DNA of 64,000 nt from Venturia oleaginea (Eukaryota; Ascomycota; Dothideomycetes; Venturiales; Venturiaceae): positions 124,001-188,000 of the forward strand of contig JABMLP010000033.1 in assembly GCA_013176395.1 (NCBI GenBank), read 5' to 3'. Shown piece after piece: positions 56,716-64,000 of this stretch (position 1 is the first letter of the stretch; every line of letters begins with the position of its first letter). Made by a program: the position numbers and the translations under genes. The notes under the pieces were generated by a model. It ran no database searches, was not told the DNA's origin, and was given only the letters and a program-made list of their open reading frames with translations.

Positions 56716-57118
56716 TTGAGACTGCGCTGTATTAAAAGGGCTAAGAAGACAATGAGTGAAATGCAATGGCAGTGTACTGGGGTCGTGGATGGCGAAGTGG
56801 TCGATCGTGGCACTGGAGCGCAGCCTTGACAATTATTTTTTGAGTTATGCCTAGAATAATGGACTCTGGATTGGGTCCGCTTTAGCGTAGCCTTGCACAA
56901 CCACAACCTCGATATATACGATACCCAATTCGATCAGAAAGGCACCACGAATTGAAAACTGATATCGATACATGATAGTGAACCGAAACAAGTCTTGGGC
57001 CCAAAAGGTATGAATCCTGATGTCTCTGCAATTAATGGATATCCATTCAGACAAAGAACTCATAGACACCCTATACCTCTTTTCAAATGCTACAATGCAC
57101 ACACACCATCGCGCCCAT
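56716..57118. other. Intergenic region, nothing seen
   Basis: TUF1 promoter and 3' flank of the hydrolase gene, both minus strand. No coding signal. Confidence 0.6.
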
Positions 57119-58776
57119 CTAATGCCTCTCCAAAACCTCCTCAACCTTCTCCCTAACCCCGACCTTCCCGTCTTTCTCTTTAAGAAAATGCTTCACAACC
57201 CCCTCCCAACTCCTGCCCTCACTCGCAGCAAGAATCTCCTCCTCTGTCGGCAACCCCAACCGCGCATGCGGATACTTCAAAAACGTCGCATCCTTATGCC
57301 CCACCAATAATCCCAATCTCTCCTCACCAACTGGCTGGAAAAACGCATTGACCTGCTCATGTGTCACTTCCTCCAATGTGTTAGGACTCCAATTCGGGCG
57401 TCCCTTTGTGCGGTTGATCAGACGAGCGGTGACACCTTCAATGAAATCGGGGTGGTGCATGAAATGCGTCGCGATATCGAGTTCGCGTTGAAACGTCTCC
57501 GCAATATTCCATCTCCTCGCTTGTCTCATTTGTTTCAACGTGACAGCCACACTCGTTGGACTCCTCTCCCTGATCGTTTTGATGGTTTTCTCTGCCCATT
57601 GCTTCAATTCTTGTGTATGATGGCCAGAGTAGATGAGATCCTGTAATCCGTCAAGGATTTCGAGGGGTGAGTCGGAGGAGAAAATGGCGTCGATCATTTG
57701 GCGCTGAGCGCCTGCGATTTGAGGACGAGGAGAGGGGAGCCCGGTGTCGAATTCGGCGATTGTGCTTGCGACGAGGGTGTTGTTGTCGTAGGGGCTGGCG
57801 TAGTCTTTGAACTGGAGTTCGCAGAGGCGTTGGGAGAGGGCGGGGAGGGAGGTGGAGTGGATGTAGTGGGTGGCTAGGCCGTGGTAGCTGTTGTATGATA
57901 CTCGTTCAGCTTGATTCCTTCTTCCTGGATTTAAGAGAGGACGTGATTTGGGGGAGGACTTACAAAACATCCACGCCCTTCAACTGCTCACTAGTAAGAG
58001 CAAGATAGGTCCCCAAACTCCCATCCATCTTCGGCAGAAAGAAACTCGCTCCCACATCCGGGAAGAATCCAATCGTCGTTTCCGGCATGGCGAAGACTGT
58101 ATTCTCAGTCGCAATCCTGAACGGCGCATGTATGCTCAATCCAACCCCGCCACCCATTGTAATTCCATCCATGTACGCGATAATTGGTTTTCGATATGCC
58201 GCAATGAAATGATCCAATTTGTATTCGAGAGCGAAGTAATCGGCAGATCTCTGAGAGCCTTCTGGGCCTTCGCGATTCCAATTTGCGAGGGCTGCTACAT
58301 CTCCTCCTGCGCAAAAGGCGCGACCGGCTCCTTGCATTACGATGACATTGGCTAGCTCGGATCTATCCCATTCCTATATCCAGTCAGTCATCAATATGGG
58401 GTTTGCTGGAGGACAATCGTGGGAGGTACATATAGAGTCGCCAGAATCTTCCTCGCCATAGACCCGTTCAACGAATTCAATTTTTTCGGTCTATTCAACT
58501 CGATCGTCCTCAATCCGTAAATAGAACTGAACACAACATCTTCTGGATCGTCTCCTTCTATCGGCTTGGTAATTTCTTCGATCACAGTGCTGCTGGCGAA
58601 CTACTCTGGAAATCAATGGGACGAAATCTTTCCGTAGGTGGAAGGAGCTCTACCTCTCGTCTCGTCTGCAACGCCCCCGGCATTATTTTCGCTCTCAAAG
58701 GCATTGTGGGTGTGACTCGTCGTGTACAAGAAGTGAGCGGCCTCGAGGCGCGTAGTACGGAGGTTCGGAGGGACAT
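57119..58776 (-). CDS. EHD3: 3-Hydroxyisobutyryl-CoA hydrolase, mitochondrial (crotonase family)
   Basis: Four exons: 58776-58654, 58600-58430, 58373-57964 and 57887-57119, giving 490 aa. The enzyme acts in valine breakdown, releasing free 3-hydroxyisobutyrate in mitochondria. Exon 1 is a presequence rich in Arg/Ser/Thr (MSLRTSVLRASRPLTSCTRR) ending MPGALQTRRE. Motifs: YGLRTIELNRPKKLNSLNGSMA, VMQGAGRAFCAGGDVAAL (oxyanion hole), KPIIAYMDGITMGGGVGLSIHAPFRIATENTVFAMPET (catalytic Glu region), GFFPDVGASFFLPK, then RSPTSVAVTLKQM and FMHHPDFIEGVTARLINR, typical of HIBCH. The first intron acceptor (GAGTAG at 58606-58601) was chosen because the alternatives break frame. It lies upstream of TUF1 on the same strand. 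Confidence 0.93.
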
Positions 58777-59557
58777 CGAGGTAAATTGAGTAGAAGACAG
58801 GTGCTTAACCTCGGGTAGATAGCTGTTGCAGCATGCGACGAGATTCCGAGTGGATGAGGTGGATTGTATGGCGAGGATTTCGATTGATTGTACCAATTGA
58901 TGTTGAGAAAGAGGCTCAATTGAGTATTTTGTTGCAGCTAGCAATGGTTAGAAACGGATATACATTTCCATTGTAGTCGAGAAATCCCCCGCAGTAGATC
59001 TGAGACCGGCCATCAGTGGTATTCCATATTTCCATCACATATACAGAAAGTTCTCAACAACAGTTTGCGCAAAGAAAATCGAATATCATCACAAACGGTA
59101 TGAGCACAACCGTGTTTTGGACTGTTTTTCACATTGCTCTAATCGATATTTTCTACTCTGATATCCTCCACAAGCCGGGCCACTACCAGGCGTCTCCATC
59201 TCCATCCTGCATTTCTTCATTCGTGCCGTGGCACTGCTGATCATCCCTTCACCAGATATTCGTACATTGTAATACAAAGCAAAAAGAAGGGGCAGCAGTA
59301 TAGTATTCTTACAAATCAAAATTGGTATCTCGTTCCTGTGGCACGGTCTCAGTTCACGTCGTTGAGCCCACCTATGCAGTAGAACCAGAACGCCATCAAG
59401 ATACTGCCCTATTCCGCGAAAGAAAGAAAATGAACATCAGCCAGCTGTCTCTCTAACAAATGCAATGATGGATTGGGAACCGATAGAATTTGTTGGGTGA
59501 AGAAGTAACCATGTGTTGGGTGAGAAGGTTTTGTGAAACTGATGCTGTGGGCGGAAA
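58777..59557. other. Intergenic region, no gene seen
   Basis: Promoter of the hydrolase gene and 3' flank of the SOD gene. Short ORFs without domains. Confidence 0.55.
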
Positions 59558-60473
59558 CTACACCATGCATGCGATTCCCAATAACACTGGTCCCAAGATA
59601 GCCCTGGAATGCTTGACCTTCATGCCTGAAGCAGCGCTGAGAGCAGAACCGGATGGCCTTGCGCTAGTACCAGCTGGAGTGGCAGGATTTCCTCCAACCA
59701 CACCGGTTGTGCTAGGGGATGCTGGCATGCCTGGCATGCCTGGCGAGAGGGGAGTAGCATTCGCGGTACCAGTGCTTGATCCGATGAGTCCACCAGGAGC
59801 GTTCGAAGGAGTCATTGTGGTGATCGTCCTGTTGACCATCTGGAAGTTGGCGCAGGCGATGCGGGTTTTGTTGGCGTAGTGGAGAACAACACTCTTGTCA
59901 CCGAAGAAGGCCGGGTTTCCAGGGGTGAGAGAGAGGTATTTGTCAGAGTAGTTTGCGTTGAATCCTGGGAGGGAGGGAATGGAACCGTATTTGCCGCTTA
60001 GATCACCTGCCTGGCAAGAAGCAAGGTTGCTCTGGTCGCATGGAGGCGTCTCGCCGCGGGCTGTTGGGTCAAGGTGAGCGGCGGTTGCGGTGCAGTTTCC
60101 ATTGGATGGGACGGGCTTGTCGTGGACGTGGTAGACTGTGGTGCGTGTCAGATTATTTATCAACTTGCGGTCAAATGCGTCCCAGAGTGCGGTTTTTGGG
60201 GAAATTGGTGCTTAATGTCAATCAAGAATTGGCGGGTATGTACTTACGGAATGGGCCACCACTGAAGGGCTTGCCGTTGACGTTGATAGTGAACTGGACG
60301 CCTTCACCACCTGGACCAGACATGACAGCGAATTGGGCATAGACACCTGAGTCACCGCCAGCAGGCATTGTCGCGATGTACTGCGCGCCGATTGGGTTGT
60401 CCTTGACCACTGGCGAATCGGCGGCGAATGCGACGGAGGATGCGCAGAGCGCGAAGGCGATGGAGAGCTTCAT
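59558..60473 (-). CDS. GPI-anchored Cu-only superoxide dismutase (SOD5-like)
   Basis: Two exons, 60473-60248 and 60135-59558, give 267 aa. A signal peptide (MKLSIAFALCASSVAFA) precedes a short SOD barrel. Copper ligands: YHVHDKPV (His 78 and 80), TAAHLDP, and SVVLHYANKTRIACANF. The position of the zinc loop reads CQAGDLSGKYG and lacks the zinc His/Asp set, as in extracellular Cu-only SODs of fungi, which dismute superoxide at the cell surface without zinc. Two disulphide Cys (PPCDQ, IACANF) and several N-glycosylation sites are present. The tail is Pro/Gly/Ser-rich (LSPGMPGMPASPSTTG) and ends in a hydrophobic stretch, a GPI signal. Intron 112 bp. Start and family are secure. Confidence 0.92.
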
Positions 60474-61456
60474 TTTGAGAGGCGTGATGGGTAAGGTGAA
60501 TAAATGTCACGGCGGGCGATTCGAGCGGATTCGTTGTCGGTTGGTGTTTGGAGGTGTAGGCCGCGATAGGGAGTTGAATGAGGTCTCAAGTGTTGGAGTA
60601 TAAATTGTCGATGACGAAATGTAGGATGACGCGTAGGGAGATGAAGTGAGGAATTGAAGAGTGGCGCGTGTTATCGAGAGTCCTGTTTATTTAAAGTGAC
60701 TCGAAATGTAGTATGCAATTTCCCACAGGACAGATGGTGACTTCTTGTTTGTTTGTATGGCAGCTACCCTGGGTAACGACACGGGAATGGTACGACGACG
60801 GGAACAGAGCAAGGGCCGAAAGCAGCAGCAGGCGTCGAGGAAGCTGGGAATCCTTCAAGCGCGGGAATGGATCCAGAGGTATGGACGGATTGAAAGAAAT
60901 GCAAGCGGCCGAGATGTTCGAGATGGTGATGGTAGGTATGGCCTGGCGTATTAAGCCATCGCAAGCTTCCCGTCTATCTACCTCGAAGGCTCGTGTTGTA
61001 CTATGTCAACATTTGTCAATGCAACTTCAAAGATATTGCACATTCTCGCGAGCCCTTGGGAGAGCGACGCGTTTCACCTTGATGGCATCCCATTGTACAG
61101 AGAGTACGATGCAAGGCTTGAGCGGCACAGCGTGCGACAGGGCCTAGTAGACGATAGCTTGGGAGCCCCTTCCATGTGCGATGAATAGGGTGGTTGGAAG
61201 TTGGAATGGTCAAAGGATCGCTACAAGGTTGGGGAATGCTGATGTCGTCGAGAGGATGAGGAAGCCGGACGGTGGCTTCGACCCACATGCGACCAGAGCT
61301 CTCCTTTTTTCTTCCAGCAAACAGTATAAAAACAAAGTGGCCGGCGTATACCGTTCAGTTTTCTTTGTCAACCACAAGCCCTCACTACAAGCCTTGACCC
61401 TGTTTATAGCATCGCTCTCCCGAGTCTCCAGCCCTCAGTCTCGTCCCACCACCTCC
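60474..61456. other. Divergent intergenic region
   Basis: Contains the SOD promoter (left) and the promoter of a hypothetical gene (right): a TATA-like GTATAAAAAC at about 61321-61330 followed by C/T-rich leader sequence. ORFs within 60713-61288 on both strands lack domains. Confidence 0.5.
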
Positions 61457-61900
61457 ATGCACCGAACCACCTTAGGGTCTTCCTCTTCCAGTCGAACTTC
61501 GTATTTGCCCGCTGTTTCGGATCGTCGTCGCCTCAAGATTTGGAACAAGTTGCCGTTTCCCACCGTCTATGCACAGATGCTGTCAACAACAAACAAGGTG
61601 TGGAAATCTGGAAACATGTTCACGTTTATAAGGAATTGTGTTCATGCATGGCTTAAAACATTTCCACTCGATTTGGAGTTGTCACTAGCCATCTACCGGC
61701 GCACAGATCCCGGAAACGAAAATGCCCTTCTTGGGAATCCTGGGATGATGATTGAAAGACAGATTACCGAAAGGAGAACGGCCCACAACTTGTTCTTTGC
61801 GAACAAAGTAATCGAAACATCTGTTCTTTTAACTCGTGATTTGGCAAAGAACATAGACAAAGAAAACGCCATGTCCGTGGAAGCTCGTTTCGATTTGTGA
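61457..61900 (+). CDS. Hypothetical protein
   Basis: A single open frame of 147 aa from an ATG at 61457, about 130 bp after a TATA-like box and a C/T-rich leader; the frame is open further upstream but the leader is low-complexity. The N-terminus is Ser/Thr/Arg-rich (TTLGSSSSSRTSYLPAVSDRRRL). The rest is mixed helical (FTFIRNCVHAWLKTFPLDLELSLAIYRR; NLFFANKVIETSVLLTRDLAKNIDKEN). No signal peptide, no family recognised. Composition and promoter context argue for a real gene, but only weakly. Confidence 0.45.
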   Translation: MHRTTLGSSSSSRTSYLPAVSDRRRLKIWNKLPFPTVYAQMLSTTNKVWKSGNMFTFIRNCVHAWLKTFPLDLELSLAIYRRTDPGNENALLGNPGMMIERQITERRTAHNLFFANKVIETSVLLTRDLAKNIDKENAMSVEARFDL

Positions 61901-62197
61901 GAAGGTTGTACAAAATCCTTGATTGGACAGCCAGTCGTACTTGATTTACAGAGTGCGGAGATTTCTAAATTGCACACTGTCACAGTGGCGTCGTTGATTC
62001 ACTGAACCTCCGAAAGTCGCATATACTATCATGTTTTCTCATGGAAAAAGGATATAGAATCAAACACCTTTTCCGTCCACGCCGTTGCGGTCTCGTGATT
62101 ATGATACCTTCCTAATCGAGTTAGAGACATTTGGTGGGGTTACCAAAGGCAAGCATTCAATCTTTTATCACATAGAACATCTTTTGGGCGAGTGAAA

Positions 62198-63544
62198 ATG
62201 GAGAACACTTTGAACATTGAAGAGGTCAGATCAAGTTTTCCGAGTTTGAAACGGAAACAGGTTTATTTCGACAATGCTGGTGGCTCTCAGACTCTTGGGG
62301 CAGTAATCGAATCGTACGTCTCGGCCGAGATATCATGAAATTATGTTGACCATGAATACAGGATATCGGAATACCTCACCAACGGCCAAGTGCAGCTGGG
62401 AGCAACCTACAATGTTGGCGTGAGATCTTCCGGAAGGGTGCAGAACGGAGTTGAAGCTGGAGCGAGGTACATTAATGCTGAGACAAGTGAGATTGGTACG
62501 ATCAAAATTGCCGGTGTTTTGGTGACAAGGAGATTGATGGGAGATAGCAATCGGTCCTTCCACGACACAGTTACTCAGAAATCTGGCCAGCGCAATCGAC
62601 TGGCGTCCCGGCGACGAACTCATCCTCTCAAAATTTGACCATGAAACCAATATCGATCCATGGACCTTCATCGCCGAGCGCTTTGGACTGACAGTCAAAT
62701 GGTGGACTTGTGCTCCTAGCAATACACCACGAATGGATATCGAACATCTCAAAAAGCTTCTGTCGCCAAAAACGAGGTTGGTGGCTTGTACGCATGCCTC
62801 CAATATCCTTGGGACGATCAATGATGTCAAGGCTATTGCTGAGACAGTGCATACTGTGAATGGAGTATTGCTGATGGTCGACGGCGTTGCTTTTGCGCCG
62901 CATAGGGTTATTGATGTTAAGGAGCTTGGAGTGGATTTCTACTCGTTTAGTTGGTACAAGGTGACTTCATTCTTTCTCCTCTTCTCTCCTTTTTTTGATG
63001 AATGAAACAGGTGTACGGACCACACATAGCAATGCTATACGCCTCGACATCAGCGCAGAAAAACCTCGTCTCACTAGGCCATTACTTCAACCCTACAACA
63101 ACGCTAGAAAATAAGCTGGGCCTCGCAGCAGCAAGTTACGAATTAGTTCAAAGTATTCCCGCAATCGTCGATTACCTCAAACCAATTGCCCACGCCATCC
63201 CAGCTCACGAAGAAAAACTCCAAAAGATTCTGCTCGACTTCCTCAATTCCCGTCCAGACATCACGATCTATGGCGAGAGTTCTTCAGATCCAAAAGTGAG
63301 AGTCTCGACCATTGCTTTCTCGGTCGACGGATGGGGGACGAGAGAATTGGTTGAGGCGGTTGAGAAAGAATCCGATTTTGGATTCAGATGGGGTTCATTT
63401 TACTCAAAGAGGTTATCTGATGAGATTCTGCGAAGACCAGAGGAAGGTGTTGTGAGGACTAGTTTTGTGCATTATAACACTGTTGAGGAGGTTGAGGAAT
63501 TTGTGAGGGTGTTGGAAAGAGCCCTATCCTCTCGATCAAGCTGA
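62198..63544 (+). CDS. Class V PLP-dependent aminotransferase / cysteine-desulfurase-like protein
   Basis: Four exons, 62198-62313, 62362-62495, 62548-62960 and 63011-63544, give 398 aa. The fold-type I enzyme binds pyridoxal phosphate. Motifs in order: VYFDNAGGSQTL, IAIGPSTTQLLRNLASAI, DELILSKFDHETNIDPW, VACTHASNILGTIND, LLMVDGVAFAPHRVID and the PLP-Lys in FYSFSWYK (residue 221, the last codon before intron 3). It resembles the CsdA/selenocysteine-lyase branch of unknown substrate, found widely in fungi, not the mitochondrial NFS1, because the N-terminus lacks a presequence. Later parts: GWGTRELVEAVE, GFRWGSFYSKRL and VVRTSFVHYNTVEEVEEFV. Introns 48-52 bp; the second junction (ATT G / CA ATC) is fixed by homology. 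Confidence 0.9.
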
Positions 63545-63906
63545 AGAATGTACCTTCAGGATAACATTGAGCATATTGTTGTTGTAGGCCTTTGGTTGTT
63601 GGTGATGCAAATATGTTCCAAAACATCAGCAACTTTGACCAATATATGAGATCCATTAAATCAACATCACTACGGAGAAGGCTCGTAAAAGTAGGCAGGC
63701 TATCAGGCGCGAACTTTTGCTTCCATCATCTATGAACAACTTCGCAGAGAAACCGAGGACCGAGCCGTCAACTTCGACAGTGTGCGACAGGGCAATGTAG
63801 AACTCGAATCTGCACACCGTTCGGGCGTAAGCATTGTTCGGATTTGTCAAGACATTACTGACCTTGCAGCCTCAAGATTGACCTTTCGGAATCTCTCTCA
63901 TCCACA
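63545..63906. other. Intergenic region, nothing seen
   Basis: 3' flank of the PLP gene and upstream region of a secreted-protein gene. Short ORFs only. Confidence 0.55.
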
Positions 63907-64000
63907 ATGCTCATCTCCGCTCCCTTTGCGTGGCTGCTTCTCTCGCAAGTCGGGCTGGCAGGCGCACAACATATAACAAATCCAGAGTCCGCGCCATGTG
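63907..64000 (+). CDS. Secreted protein, N-terminal fragment cut by window edge
   Basis: ATG at 63907 opens 31 codons to the window end. The start is a typical signal peptide: a hydrophobic core (FAWLLLSQVGLAGA) with probable cleavage near GAGA-QHITN. The rest is outside the window, so function is unknown. Confidence 0.55.
   Translation, partial: MLISAPFAWLLLSQVGLAGAQHITNPESAPC

Overview
The window looks like nuclear DNA of a filamentous ascomycete (Pezizomycotina, possibly a leotiomycete; the class is a guess). Genes are broken by short introns, mostly 47-115 bp with GT..AG ends and CTAAC/CTGAC-like branch sites. There are no operons. Gene content is typically fungal: a Zn2Cys6 regulator, an NCS1 permease, GPI-anchored wall proteins, a Cu-only SOD, and pogo and hAT transposons. 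All exon models were joined by hand from splice motifs, frame and family alignment from memory. Nothing was computed or searched.

Layout. 1-10 kb: 3' minus-strand amidohydrolase fragment, an adenosine/N6-methyl-AMP deaminase-like gene with an 886-bp intron, a heterotrimeric G-protein beta subunit and, next to it on the same strand, a phosducin-like protein (the Gbeta-gamma chaperone). 9-25 kb: a small 'LPxEIR' domain protein, transketolase, a GPI-type surface protein, a membrane-anchored pepsin-like protein lacking the first catalytic Asp, an NCS1 nucleobase permease, a prolyl-aminopeptidase-like gene with two abnormal splice donors, and a divergent pair of mitochondrial genes (glycine cleavage H protein and ribosomal protein bS6m) sharing about 160 bp.

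25-34.5 kb is an accessory island. It holds a complete but dead pogo/Fot1-type transposon (perfect 34-bp TIRs, TA duplication), a decayed APH/kinase-like phosphotransferase pseudogene, and a dead hAT element (8-bp TCAGTGGG duplication) inserted inside that pseudogene. Two same-orientation copies of a dispersed repeat flank the island. Minisatellites and perfect hairpins follow.

34.5-64 kb: a class II-type heme peroxidase, a Ser/Thr kinase, a large Zn2Cys6 transcription factor, a GNAT acetyltransferase with an apparent 2-bp frameshift, a Cys-rich single-pass membrane protein, a dihydroflavonol-reductase-like SDR, a degraded aspartic protease, mitochondrial EF-Tu, 3-hydroxyisobutyryl-CoA hydrolase, a GPI-anchored Cu-only superoxide dismutase, a hypothetical protein, a class V PLP enzyme, and the signal peptide of a further secreted protein cut by the window end.

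No clear new multi-gene system was found. The strongest observations are the Gbeta/phosducin neighbourhood, the nested transposon island, the pseudo-protease receptor-like protein, stopless 3n introns in two metabolic genes, and a recurrent pattern of single small indels or splice-site lesions that could be real decay or assembly error.
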